DNA of 64,000 nt from assembly GCA_016647705.1 (NCBI GenBank), contig CM028327.1:10921726-10985725 (forward strand). Direction: 5' to 3'. The DNA comes from Eucommia ulmoides (taxonomy: Eukaryota > Streptophyta > Magnoliopsida > Garryales > Eucommiaceae). This document shows positions 33,836 through 45,535 of the stretch, piece by piece; positions within the stretch are counted from its first letter, which is position 1; each line of letters begins with the position of its first letter. The notes below the pieces were generated by a model. The model did no database searches. It saw nothing but the letters and a program-made list of their open reading frames with translations, and was not told the origin of the DNA. Position numbers and translations under genes: made by a program.

Positions 33836-34646
33836 TGTGTGTAGATGAGCTTCAAATCTTCAATGAACTTCAACTCTGAGCTCCCTCTTTAGTGATTTTG
33901 TGCCTCCAATAGTGTTTTCCTCTCCAATTTTGCCTCAATGCCACATTAACGGTGTTTTCTCTCCCAAAATTGCCACCTAGGATTTGATGCATAAGGTGAT
34001 ATATATATAAGGCTTAAAATCAAGGTTTTGGTCCGAGTATTGGCACTGCAGCGCGCGTTTTCACGCTTCAGAGCATAACTTCTAAAAAATAGTCATACGT
34101 TTCTCGTCCGAACTCCGATTGAAGTAATTCAAAATGATTTGGAAATCTAAAAAAATGATCTCCAACTTTTATGTTTTGAGTTTTTTCAAAATTATATTGC
34201 ATCGTGATCAACAATGGGCTTGATGTTTGTCGAGATGCGTGACAACGTGAAGTGATCTCGCGCTGCAATGCCATTTGGTTAGCACTGTAGCACCAAAATG
34301 CATTGGACTAGAGTTTGGTGTTCAAGCGCGTGGATTTCGCGTTGAATCTCCAATTCTTTGTTAGTTTTTCTCGATTTCGCTTCTTCTTTTCGTGTTACAG
34401 CCCTTGAATTCCCGCTGCAGCCCTGATGTTTGAGCCAAAATCACTTGTTTTTCTCCGTTTCAGCCCAGAATACCCCGTTGCAGCTGGATTTTCTGATCAA
34501 ATTGTCATATTTTACACATTTTCTCCTATTTATTTATGATTCCTACAAAACAATACAAAAATAATTAAACTAACAAAAATGCCTAAAATTTCACAAATAT
34601 TTGAATTTAAAAGTACTTGATTTGTCAGTAAATATATTGCTCGTCA
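32780..34646 (-). mobile_element. LTR of Athila/Tat-like element 2
   Basis: TGACGAG...ACTACCA on the minus strand. It contains a T-run joined to a (GT)n tract (33799-33842) and the GCTGCAGC palindrome cluster. A purine tract lies on one side and a primer-site stub on the other. Confidence 0.75.
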
Positions 34647-34665
34647 AATATCCCCAAACTCAAAT
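34647..34665 (-). promoter_or_regulatory. Polypurine tract of element 2
   Basis: GAGTTTGGGGATATT precedes the LTR start TGACGAG on the minus strand, parallel to 4688-4705. Confidence 0.6.
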
Positions 34666-35657
34666 ATTTTCTTGTCCTTAAACAAAATAAAAGAAAATAG
34701 AAGAAAAAAAAGGACTAAGACGGTAACAATAAAAATGTGAGCTCCGTATCAAATCAACAATTGTGCAAGAATTTCTGAAATCACAAAATTCCATAAGCTC
34801 AAGAGTAATGCAAACATTAAGATTATCTAGGATTTCAATTTCAAGCATCAGTTTCAACCTACTCAAGACTCTCGATGTGTAAGTGTGTGCACAATCACTC
34901 TCACCCAACCAAACGAGTCTCAAATATATTTATGTGCTAAGGAGACAATGAACAATCTAGATAATGAATGAAAGAACAACCATAAGCCTATTTTTCGTGT
35001 CACGTTTCATTAATTATGCATAGGTTTATATGTTATTGGAGATCAAAAGGACTTTGAGGGTTGTAATGTACGGTTAGGGTGAAAGGTAGATGAGAATGTT
35101 ATTTTTAGGCTCAAATCACCCTAAGCATGTATCACAACTCATGGATTTTGCAAGATTTTCAAGAAATATTTTTCACCGACTTCTCCTTTCATTAAGGCTC
35201 AAATCACCCTAGGCATGTATCATAACTCATGGATCTTGCAAGATTTTCAATTTATTTTTTTACCAACTTTTCCTTTTATCAAATGTCTTCTTTCAATCGA
35301 TCCCACAAGGTATTATTCACAAAACAAACTAAAACACACACATTTTTTTCTTCACAAAAAGAACAAATAGGTAAAAAATATAAACCACAACCCCAAACTC
35401 AAAATTAACATTGTCTTCAATATTGCAGGACAATACAAGGAAGTGACTCAACTCATTACCCAATTGTCTTTTTTATTTTTTATTTATTTTTAACAATAGA
35501 AACAACTCAGAAACAAAATGAAATATATAACCCATTCCACCAATGACTTTCCAAAGACAGTCTATGTTAGTCCATATGGTCAATGATCCATGCACACATG
35601 CCAATTAGTGATGGGTTTTGTATGTGAAAAGGCATTTAGTGGGTTGGATGCACATAT
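34666..35657 (-). mobile_element. 3' internal region of element 2, part 1
   Basis: Homologous to 4706-5590. It contains a local duplication (GGCTCAAATCACCCTA..GCATGTATCA at 35109 and 35195). It ends at the solo-LTR insertion point. Confidence 0.65.
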
Positions 35658-36746
35658 GTGGGTGATAGGTGTAATTTGTCTATATATTTACAAATCAATT
35701 TTGATAGTTTTCGAGTATTTTTATAACATTTTATTAAGTTTTAATACGTTTTTATTTATTTTGTTATAAACTAGGTATTTGGGGTAAAAAGGGACTAAAA
35801 CAGTCCATAAATGAGCAAGTCGGTGGAAGAACGGTAGAGAAAAAGAGCAAAAAGGCCGAATTCTGAACTTTCATCCACCACTGTAGCGGTTAAAATACAG
35901 AGAGCTCCACCGCTGCAGCGGTCAGCGCCATATCTTTTATGATATTTTAGGATATTTTGAGATATTTTGGATCCTATAAATATCGTCCATCTTCTCCCCA
36001 AATAAAAGGTGGATGTTTTTGGGAGTCTTGAGAGCCCCAAGGTCATTTAACCAATAGAAGATCATCAAGGCCAAGAGGAGGGAGTGTTCTCAGAGCAGTT
36101 TTAGCGGTGGATCTTCGGATAACGGCTAGTCTTCTCGTTTATCTTCTTTATTTCTTAATTGGTTAAATTTTTTGAATATGTTTAGCTTATTTCTAATTGT
36201 ATATAGGGATACGACCATGTGTAGCTAAATATATATTGTCTAGGGTTTGATTGAATTCACGAAATGATGTTTGAATAAATCGATGTTTTATTAATGATTG
36301 TTCATGTTTATTTGATTGTGTTTACCATTATTCCACGTTTATATGCTTATTATGTTATACTGAGAAAACGGAATTTGACACTCGGGATAGGTAATCCTGA
36401 ATTTGGACTAGGGTTTAAACACAACGCGACGATCTAATAACCCGGGAGGAAGTTAGAAAGTGTGCAATCCATGACGTTGGGGCAAGACTCATGTTACCAA
36501 GTGTTGTATAGACGCTTGAGAGGGACTTTGGCGTTGACGCAAAGTCACATATTCATTCACTTTACACTAGGGAGAGATAGTGAATGAGATTTCGATACTG
36601 AGATTGTCAGATAGGATGAACGCCATTAATATAAACTAGATTGAAACGAACACGTTTAAGTGAACGAAGTAAATTCCTAGGCATTAATTTCCCATAAACG
36701 TCATACTACTATATTAGCATATTAGATTAATTAGTTTAATTAGTTT

Positions 36747-38695
36747 TGTTAGACCCTGATTTTTATTTAAGTCATATTTTATAATATTTCAAAAATAACA
36801 GAGTAAATGGCGTTATTTATTATTTGATTTAAGATTTTAAGGGTTAATTTGTAATTTTTAAAATATTAAATTTGAATTTGGGTTTCACTAAAAACCTAAT
36901 GAAAACTGAGGGGGGATAATGTAATTTGGGCAAATTAATTTATAAACATATATGTGTATACATACCGTCGATGGGATCCAGAAGAATCGAGATCACGATG
37001 TGACAGCGTTTAGGATCAACGAACACCACATAATTCATTCATATAAATGCATCCATGCAGATATCATGATAAAAAACCTCAAAAGTGAGGAAATCAAAAA
37101 ACACAAAATTCTAGAGAGAGAGAGAGAGAGAGAAAGGTTGGCCGGTGGTGATGGGTTCGGAGCGATGGCGCTGTTCCGGCATGGGTTTGTGTCTGTCGTC
37201 TTTGGCGAGTGTGTGTGTGTGTGTTGTTCGTGTATTCTGTGCAGGTTGTCGATTTCATGGGTATGTGGGTATGTGAATGGTATGTGTTTCGTTGGAGGTG
37301 TGTTGCTGTCCGGCGGTGGGTGTTGGTTTACCAACAGTGTGTGTGAGTGATTTCGTTTGTATGGGTGTGGCTTCGTTGTTGTATCCGCATGTGTGTTGTG
37401 TTGATCGGTCGGTGGGTGCTATCGATTTCATGTGGGTATGGGATAAGGGTGTGTGTGTGTGAGTTTCTGTGTATGTATGGACGTTCAGATGGTGGTCGCC
37501 GGAGTTCGCTGGAGAGTTAGAGAGAGAGAAGGTGGGTTGCTGCGTTCAGATGGTGTTCGAAAGTGTGTGTTCAGTTAACCGGCAGTGGGTTGCGTCGGTG
37601 GGGGTGTTCTGTGTTGTTATTAAGCCGTGTGGGTTTGTTGGTCGATGGTATGTGTTCCGTCATAGGGTGTGTGATCGTTGTGGGGGTGTCGCCGATGGTG
37701 TGTGTATGTGTCGCCGACGGTGAGTGAGTGAACGTGTGTGTGTGCTCATCCGTTTAGTTGGTTCGTCGACGGTGGTGGCTTCGGTGGGTTGAACGCAAAT
37801 GGGAAACAGGAAGCAGGAACAGGAAAAAGTAGCAGAAAAAGAAGCGGGAAGAAGGAAAAAAAAAAAGAGAAAGAAAAAGAAAAGAAAAAAAGAATTGCAT
37901 AAAACACCCCACTAAAAGACCAAAATCCAATCTCGCTACCAGTGAAAAATCTGGGGAAGGTAGAATTTCGAACTTCTTTAATATATGCATTTAATTATCT
38001 CACTATGAAATACGTGTTATCATTATCAGTGAATTTAGCGTTATTTATTCACATGAAATATTTTGATATTATTTGGTATATTGTGTGAAGTGTTACCTAT
38101 GGAAATTATATGAAATGATCTGGATGATGCGAAATTTATGTGACGAGTCTGTTTACGTGGTTTACGTGTTATATAAATTAAATGTATGTATTAGAGGGGT
38201 TAGAGTTCTACTGAGCGTTAGCTCACAACTCCACAGTGTTTAGATTGCAGGATCGGCTGGGAGAAAACGAGAGAAAGAAGAATTATTTGAAATTCGAGTT
38301 GTAATAATTGTAATTATTATTTATTGCTGTAATTAAAGAAAATAGTAGTTATAAATATCGTAGTTGTTGTAAAATACTTCTCGCGAAATTAATGTATTCA
38401 AAAATTGTGGGAATATAATTGGTTTGATTTAATATTGAAAATTGGATTTTAAATTATAATTTCGAGATCTTTTTAATGGGTCGTCGTTGTGTAGAAGATA
38501 AACAGATGAATTTAAATGTTTGGTTGATTTTAATTGGTGATACTTTAAATTGTAATTATTATCATAATAATGATTCCCGTTATAATTACCGAACATTGTA
38601 GATTTAAAGTTTGACCATTCGGGTTTTAGGTTTAGGAATTTCTCTATAGGAGAAACTTTAGTAGCGGCCATGGGAAACTGGGACAGGTCGTGACA
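36747..38695 (+). mobile_element. 5' LTR of gypsy element C
   Basis: TGTTAGACCCTG...GGTCGTGACA. The first two thirds share the GT-skewed domain and the AATTGCATAAAAC..CCCACTAAAAGACC block with A. The last third (GAGTTCTACTGAGCGTTAG, then TATAGGAGAAAC) is specific to C. Confidence 0.85.
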
Positions 38696-38699
38696 AGTT

Positions 38700-38711
38700 T
38701 GGTATCAAAGC
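38700..38711 (+). promoter_or_regulatory. Primer binding site (initiator Met tRNA) of C
   Basis: TGGTATCAAAGC, one mismatch from the standard site, four bases after the LTR. Confidence 0.8.
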
Positions 38712-39439
38712 TTAGGATATAGATTCTGTAGACGCAGAATTTAAATTTGCGAGCACGTTGAACTGGGATTAAGATACTAATCATTTAAAATAAACTGTTA
38801 ATTTTAGTGGAAATTTGCAAATAAAAGTAGAATAACAAATGATGATTGTTTATATTTATGACTCATATTTGTATACCTGTTGGATTGATTATGTGGACCT
38901 TTTGGTTAACCAAATTGCACAATGTGATCCCTATTGTTTCAATGTGATCATATTAAATTGTTAGTATTTGCATTGATTTGATAAATTGAAACTGATAATA
39001 AATTACAATCTGTAATATTTGCAAAAATCATTAATGTGTTAAAAAATTTATTTGGTTAAATAATAAAATTCTTGGAAGTTTATGAACGAAATATCGGGCA
39101 TTTTATTTGGTACTAATATACGATAGTGAATGAATTCCTATGTGTGGTTATGGAAAAAAGAAATATTAATATCTAGCGGTGGAATAAATAACATACATAT
39201 TGGCATTGACGTCTCCATTATATTTTTGGGAGGTTGGGCACTTTGCACCAATGTGTTATTACCATTATTTCACTTTGGTCCCTATAATTGTAATTAGAAC
39301 ATATTAACATCTTAGATGACGGCGGAATAATAATTTGAACATATTAATATTTGAAATGATGGTTGATTAATAAGTTTGAACATATTAACATCTGAGCTGG
39401 CGGTTGATGAGTTAAATAATTCTAGGTAAGTGTCGTGTT

Positions 39440-40560
39440 AGTTGTGGACCATTGAAAAATTGTCGCTAAATTGAAGTTATTAAATTAAAGGTGTATATTG
39501 TCTTCTAGTAAATCTATTTTCATATATAGATGATGAAAAATATGTGTTTACTTAAAACTGGACGATTTTCTAACTTATATGGATCAAGCGGTTCTGGGTG
39601 TTTCTGAAAATGTGGATTACGTTGGTTTTAGAGAAAGTAAAAAATGATTTGTTGAATCTAGTTGATTTTAAAAAAATGGTGGAAAAATGATATTTGGATT
39701 AAATGGGTTTTGGAGATAGAGGTTGATGTTGTTGATTGTAGTTTGGTGATGATGTTATTGATTTGATGATGCTATTGATTTTATCTGCTTCAGTAGGGCG
39801 TTGTTTATCTACTTCGGCAGAACATTGATTATCTACTTCGTCAAAGCATTGATTATCTATTGACTTGTAGTTTAAAGATGTTGTTGATTGAACGATGCCA
39901 TAGTGTTTTATCTGCTTCGGCAGAGCGTTGATTATCTGTTACGGCAGAGTGTTGTTATGTCCTGTACGATAGCTGGTCCGGCAGGTGGTTATTGATATTA
40001 TGTCATGTCCGATGGGTAGTCTGGCAGGCGATTATTGATATTATATCTTGTCCAATGGGTGGTCCGATAGGTGGTTATTGATATTATGTCCTGTCCGATT
40101 GGTGGTCTGACAGGTGGTTATTGATATTATATCCAGCCGATGGGTGGTCCGACATGTGGATATTGATATTATAACCTATCCGATAGGTGGTCCGGGCAGA
40201 TGGTCATTTGTCCCGCTAGGAAGACAAATTCTACGGGTGATATGGTACCATTGCAACTCCCGATCGTGAGGTTAAAATGATCATATGGCTAGCCGGGGTG
40301 TGATGTGGTATGGTGTGGTATGATGTGGTGTAGTATGTGGTATTTTGTCGAATATGGTGATTGGGTTGAGTACATTTATACATATTCTTTTATACTGGAT
40401 TGGTATGTTCTGATTTCATTATACTATATGGTTAGTTTAATTATCTGGTTGATTTTCATTGCTTAGTTGGGGTCTGATATATATATATATATATAGACGT
40501 TGATTCTGTGGTGATAGGAAAAAAGAGTTTTCTTTGTGGTATGAGATATTTATATTATGA
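39440..40560 (+). mobile_element. Element-A-type LTR segment inside C
   Basis: TATGGATCAAGCGGTTCTGG, GGATTAAATGGGTTTTGGAG, GCTAGGAAGACAAATTC, CAACTCCCGATCGTGAGG and the (TA)n plus GAGTTTTCTTTGTGGTATG stretch follow the order of A's LTR from about 14330 to 15200. The A-type LTR start and end are absent, so it is not a solo LTR. Confidence 0.7.
39958..40205 (+). repeat. 43-base minisatellite, about six units, inside C
   Basis: Units combine GTGGTTATTGATATTAT and GTCCGATGGGTGGTCCGGCAG with substitutions. B's LTRs have two diverged units of the same motif, and A has a different minisatellite at that place. Confidence 0.75.
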
Positions 40561-41410
40561 GATTATTATATTATTATTTGAGATGTGACATATACGTGAG
40601 TTTATTTGTCGATTTGAAATCCAGTTCCATGTGGAAGGTATTTGGTTGAGATTTTGATATGGATGGTGCATTGGTGATATTTCGTTGAGGTTTAAATATA
40701 GCCAGGTGTGGCTATATTTTATATTGGGAAGTGAATTTTGATAAAACTTGATCCATAAAATGTTTCTATACACTACAAAGACAGTACACCGATAAATAAT
40801 AACTCAGTTGTATGTATTGGTCCACTACTAACATTAGGCGGAGTCAGAATGTGGGGGTCATTGGGATTTCATGGGAAAAGAGTAATCCGAAATATCCTTG
40901 AGTTGTTGAGTATTTTAGAAAATTTATTGAGATAATATTTTTATACGGTGATTATTGATGTTTTTGCGGCATATCGAATTTCTTACTTGAGACGTATTTG
41001 AGGCGCTTGGCCTTGTCTGGGACTTGATAAAATGTGGAGACATGAAGGAAATTCTTATAAATGACCCGTTTGACGTATTGTGAAAATTTATTAGTTGACG
41101 TTAGATTGTGGTAAATTTTATAAAACGGATTACAAGATTGTTGAACGTTTTTTTGATATAAATATGGTAGTGAAACGGTTAACATGAGGGAATAGATACA
41201 TGTTGGTTAGGGAAAAATTATTGTCGAAATAAGATAGACCCAATCCACTAGGATTAAAATGATGTGTTCAAACAATATTGTTATTTATCACAATTTTATC
41301 AGAGTAGCGTAGCGGAAGCATTCAAAAACATTATTGTTTTTACCGAAATTTTAATTTATATTATTTTAAACAAAAATTTCGAGACGAAATTTCTTTTAAG
41401 GGGAAAGAGT

Positions 41411-41597
41411 TGTAAGGCCCTGATTTTTATTTAGGTTGTATTTTATAATATTTGAAAAATAACAAGGTGGACGGTGTTATTTATTATTTGATTTAAAATT
41501 TTAAGGGTCAATTTGTAATTTTTAAAATATTAAATTTGAATTTGGGTTTCACTAAAAACCTAATGAAAGCTGAAGGGGGATAACGTAATTTGGGAAA

Positions 41598-41644
<47 letters not shown>

Positions 41645-43360
41645 TATATACATACTATCGGTGGGGTCCAGAAGAATCGAGATCACGATGTGGCAACGTT
41701 TAGGATTAACGAACACCACTTAATTCATGCATATAAATGCATCCATGTAGAGATCATGATCAAAAATCTCAAAAGTAAGGAAATCAGAAAACACAAAATT
41801 CTAGAGTGAAAGAAAGGTTGGCCGACGGTGATGGGTTCAGAGCGATGGCGCTATTCCGGCGTAGGTGTGTGTCTGTCGTTATTGGTGTGTATGTGTGTGT
41901 TCTGTGTAGGTCGTCGATTTCGTGGGTATGTGGGTACGTGAACGGTATGTGTTTCGCCAATGGTTTGCTATCGTCCGGCAGTGGGTGTTGGTTTGCCGAC
42001 AGTGTGTGTGAGTGATTTCGTTTGTGTGGGTGTGGCTTCGCTGTTGTATCCGCGTGTGTGTGCTCTGTTTTTTACATTGTGTGTGTGTGTGTGTTGTGTT
42101 GATCGACCGATGGGTGTCGTCGATTTCATTTGGGTATGTGATCAGGGTGTGTATGTGAGAGTTTCTGTGTATGTATGAACGTTTAAATAGTGGTCGCCGG
42201 AGTTGGCCGGAGAGTTAGAAAGAGAGAAGGTGGGTTGCTGTGTTCAGATGGTGTTTGAAGGTGTGTGTTCTGTTAACCGGCAGTGGGTTGCGTCGGTGGG
42301 GGTGTTCTGTGTTGTTATTCAGTCGTGTGGGTTTGTTAGTCGACGGTGTGTGTTCCGTCGTAGGGTGTGTGATCGTTGTGAGGGTGTCGCCGGTGGTGAG
42401 TGAGTGACCATATGTGGGTGCTCATCCGTTCTGTTGGTTCGTCGACAGTGGTGGCTTCGGTGGGCTGAACGCGAACGGGAAACAGAAAGCAGTAACAGGA
42501 AAATGAGGCAGAAAAATAAGCGGGAATAAGAAAAAAAAAGAAAAAAAAGAAAAAAAGAATTGCATAAAACAGCCCACTAAAAGACCAAAATCCAATCTCG
42601 CAACCGATGAAAAATCTGGGGAAGGTAGAATTCCGAATTTCTTTAATATATGCATTTAATTGTCTCACTGTGAAATACATGTTATCATTATCGGTGAATT
42701 TAGCGTTATTTGTTCGCATGAAATATGTTAATATTGTTTGGTATATTATGTGAAGTGTTACCTGTGGAAATTATATGAAATGATCTAGATGATGCGAAAT
42801 TTATGTGACGAGTCTGTTTACGTGGTTTACGTGTTATATAAATTAAATGTACGTATTAGAGTGGTTGGAGTTCTAGTGAGCGTTGGCTCACAACCCTACA
42901 GTGTTTGGATTGGAGGGTCGGCTGGGAGAAAATGAAAGAAAGAAGAATTATTTGAAATTCGAGTTGTAATAATTGTAATTATTATTTATTGTTGTAATCG
43001 AAGAAAACAGTAGTTATAATTATCGTAGTTGTTGTAAAATACTTCTCACAAAATTAATGTATTAAAAAATTATGGGAATATAATTGGCTTGATTTAATAT
43101 TGAAAATTGGATTTTAAATTATAAATTCTAGATCTTTTTAATGGGTCGCCGTTGTGTAGAAGATAAGCAGATAAATTTAAATGTTTGGTTGATTTTAATT
43201 GGTGATACTTTAAATGGTAATTATTATCATAATAACGATTCTTGTCATAATTACCGAACGTTGTAGATTGGAAGTTTGACCAATCGGGTTTTAGGTTTAG
43301 GAATTTTTCTATAGGAGAAGCCTTAGTAGCAGCCCTGGAAAATAGGGACGGGTCGTGACA
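41411..43360 (+). mobile_element. 3' LTR of gypsy element C
   Basis: TGTAAGGCCCTG...GGTCGTGACA. A (TA)n(CA)n tract (41602-41646) stands where the 5' LTR has only a short CATATATGTGTATACATAC, so it grew after insertion. Confidence 0.85.
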
Positions 43361-43365
43361 AGTTT

Positions 43366-43545
43366 AGTATATTATTTATAAAAATTATATTTTTATCGCC
43401 TAAATAAAATAGGTTATGACAATTACGGTACTCAACGATAATCTATACTAATAACTGTGGATACGATAACCCTTACTCTTTCCACTCTACTAAAACTTGA
43501 CCCGTACACTTGTGGTAAAAGAAGCGACGTATTTACGCTATACCA
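43366..43545 (+). mobile_element. Right end of solo LTR 2
   Basis: Contains GGTTATGACAATTACGG and ACTTGACCCGTACACTTG, matching solo LTR 1 at 27405-27537, and ends TATACCA before GTGGG. Confidence 0.75.
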
Positions 43546-43550
43546 GTGGG

Positions 43551-43845
43551 TAATAAAAGAATTGGACAATAAGGCTCACGGAGGTAACGAAGGATAAACA
43601 ATTTTTTAAGGTTAGCTTCAAAGGATACGATCCAAAGAAATGCCTAAATCATCTCTCCAACAACACATAACCTAGAATTTCGCCTCAAGTTTCACTCAAA
43701 TGGGTTCTAGTGTTCACAAGATATCAAAGCCTACCTAAAGCGCATAAATCTTCTCCAAGTACTCAAAAGGCCAAGTGAACATGATTCATAATGCTCAAAT
43801 GTAAAGAGTCAAAAGTGAATTTCAATCAACACGGGTGAGCGTGAA
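43551..43845 (-). mobile_element. 3' internal region of element 2, part 2
   Basis: Picks up where 35657 stopped (AAGAATTGGACAATAAGGCTC) and matches 5618-5905 of element 1. It breaks off after CAATCAACAC, where gag-spacer sequence begins. Confidence 0.65.
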
Positions 43846-43879
43846 TGAACATTGCTAATGGTGGAGGAGGATAAGTGGG

Positions 43880-44377
43880 TCACATTAGATCCTCAGAGAT
43901 GTAGTCGTCTTTGATTGGTGGTGGTATGACAACATGGATCTCAAAACGTGGAGACTCAAAAGTGTCATCTTGTGATTCTTCATCGTCGATCAATTCTTGG
44001 TTCTCCTCCTCGTTAGAATCATCGTCATTAAACAAAACCAAGTTTCTCCAACTTATATTTGGTTCGTCATGGTGGCTTTCACACATGAATTTGGCTTGTG
44101 TGTCTCTTAGTGCCACCGTTCCTGCCATGGCTTCAATGGAGCTAGCAAGTTGGCCGATTTGAATCTTGAGGGAGTTCACAGTCACGCTGATATTAGTGCA
44201 TGTCATCTCAATATTGTCAAGACGGGCCTTATTCTTATTGAGACGATCATGAGTTTCCCTCATGACACTCTGAGTTTCATTCATGAATGTAATGAACACG
44301 TCTTCTAGGGTGGAAGAAGACTCCACAAGTTGGTGTTGTACATCAAGAAGACTCTGTGAGTATACTATGAAACACAA
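43880..44377 (-). pseudogene. gag remnant of Athila/Tat-like element 2 (open 165-codon frame)
   Basis: The frame gives HQLVESSSTLEDVFITFMNE, a helical stretch with heptad-like spacing (RETHDRLNKNKARLDNIEM), then IQIGQLASSIEAM, which matches the Q-x-G-Q-L-A-x-x region near the C-terminus of Athila/Tat gag. The acidic stretch and FEIHVVIPPPIKDDY block shared with element 1 come last. The true Athila/Tat part starts at about 44343: the first dozen codons are read from copia sequence in the opposite orientation and are spurious. Despite the long open frame this is a fragment with no capsid core. Confidence 0.6.
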
Positions 44378-45340
44378 GTGTCAAGTCCTAGAGATCTTGT
44401 TGTATTGGAAGAAGATTGTGAAAAATCAAACCGGAAGAAAGATTAAGGTGTTGAGATAGGATAATAGCAGAGAATACACGTCCGATTCATTTTACGCCTT
44501 GTGCAAATAGGAAGGAATTGCAAGGCACTTTTCTGTGAAAAAGACTCCACAATAGAATGGTGTATCAGAACGTATGAATCGAACTTTACTTGAAAAATTA
44601 AGGTGTATGTTGTCCAATTCCGGTTTGACGAAGAGTTTTTTCAGCAGAAGCGGTTACTTATGCATGTCATCAAATTAACCTTATGTCTTTTGCTGTAATT
44701 GGTAGAAAAACTCCTATTGAAGTGTGGTCAGGATCATGTGCTTTAGATTATGATTCTTTGCGTATCTTTGGTTGCTTGGCGTTCTTTCATGTAACTGAAG
44801 ATAACAAATTTTACCCAACGACAAAGAAGACCATATTTCTGGGCTTCAATAATGGAGTAAAAGAATTCAAATTATGGTGCTCTACATTAAAGAAAATAAT
44901 ATTTAGCAGGGATTTACTTTCGATGAAAGTAAAATTTTGAAGAAGAAAGTATCCAATAAAGAGAACAAAATAGGCAGTCTAATGTAGCAGGTGGAGATTC
45001 AAAGTCTAACAGGTTCTCCTTCAGAAGACATTTCTTTAGATGATGAAATTGATGGGGATACAGAAGATAGAATTGAGGTGGAGTCTTCTCCTCAAAGGCC
45101 TCCACAAATTGACACTTGGGAGAGGTAATTGGATTGGCCTTGGTCGCACAATTTGACTTGGAGTTGGCACAGCTTGATGCGGAAAAAAATTGCATTTCTG
45201 TTTGAGAATGTTGACAAGGAAATTTATATGGAGTAGCTATTGGGCTTATTGGATGTCTAGTATGAGAATTTATACTAACGTTGAGATGATAGTGGCATTT
45301 AAAAATCTCGCCAATGTGGAATTAATAGTGATAGGTGACT
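44345..45340 (+). pseudogene. Copia pol remnant, left unit (integrase C-half, start of reverse transcriptase)
   Basis: Readable pieces: MNRTLLEKLRCMLSNSGLT (the N-R-T-L-L-E-x-x-R-x-M-L motif at the end of the integrase core), then the open frame 44683-44940 with GRKTPIEVWSGSCALDYDSL, RIFGCLAFFHVTED and IFLGFNNGVKEFKLW, the conserved copia segment after the integrase core. LVAQFDLELAQLDAEK (45148-45195) and EIYMEQ-like coding follow, matching the start of copia reverse transcriptase. After 45240 only faint 3'-end coding is left. Stops include the TAG in VLR*DN near 44455. A deletion has removed most of the reverse transcriptase. Confidence 0.8.
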
Positions 45341-45351
45341 TATTTTCAAAA

Positions 45352-45535
45352 GAGAAAAGTACATTTTAAACCCTCTAGGTATTGACACATTTCTAAATGG
45401 TCCTTCTCTATTTGAGCGTTTCATTTTAAATGCTCTAAGTATCAACACGTTTTTATTTGGTCTTTCTGTCAAAATTAACAGCATAGAGGGGGCAAAAAAG
45501 TTTTTTTTACATATTTTTAATTTTTTAATGATTTT
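45352..45535. repeat. Left terminal inverted repeat of the MULE-like element
   Basis: Pairs with 47055-47242. Imperfect, with the TTAATTTTTTAATGATT inner end also shared. Confidence 0.7.

Larger units (their letters stand above)
36747..43360 (+). mobile_element. Gypsy element C, short and coding-poor
   Basis: LTRs at 36747-38695 and 41411-43360, nearly equal length (1949 and 1950 bases). Exact duplication AGTTT (36742-36746 / 43361-43365). Initiator-Met primer site TGGTATCAAAGC and a AAGGGGAAAGAGT tract. The internal region is only about 2.7 kb and I can read no gag or pol. Its middle is instead homologous to the LTR of element A. It looks like a nonautonomous element related to A and B. Confidence 0.85.
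35663..43545 (+). mobile_element. Solo LTR 2, split by gypsy C
   Basis: TGATAGGTG...GCTATACCA, about 1.26 kb once C is removed (35663-36746 plus 43366-43545). The 5-base duplication is exact (GTGGG). TATAAATATCG (about 35974) is a plausible TATA box. A CCGCTGCAGCGGT palindrome lies near 35911. The U5 side (CCCGTACACTTGTGG) is related to the Athila/Tat-like LTRs, so the family is a cousin of its host. Confidence 0.8.
32780..44344 (-). mobile_element. Athila/Tat-like Ty3/gypsy element 2 (nested host)
   Basis: Minus-strand: LTR 32780-34646, purine tract, 3' internal region 34665-35657 continuing at 43551-43845, then gag-like sequence to 44340. It was opened by solo LTR 2 with exact duplication GTGGG (35658-35662 / 43546-43550). 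Compared with element 1 it has lost everything between the 3' internal region and the gag-spacer (junction near 43845). Its 5' end is cut at 44344, where copia integrase sequence begins. Confidence 0.7.

Noticed and set aside
36952..37350. 132-codon frame and its counterpart at 41806-42015
   Set aside because: Same GT-skewed LTR domain in both LTRs of C, with no start-context or protein motif; composition explains it.
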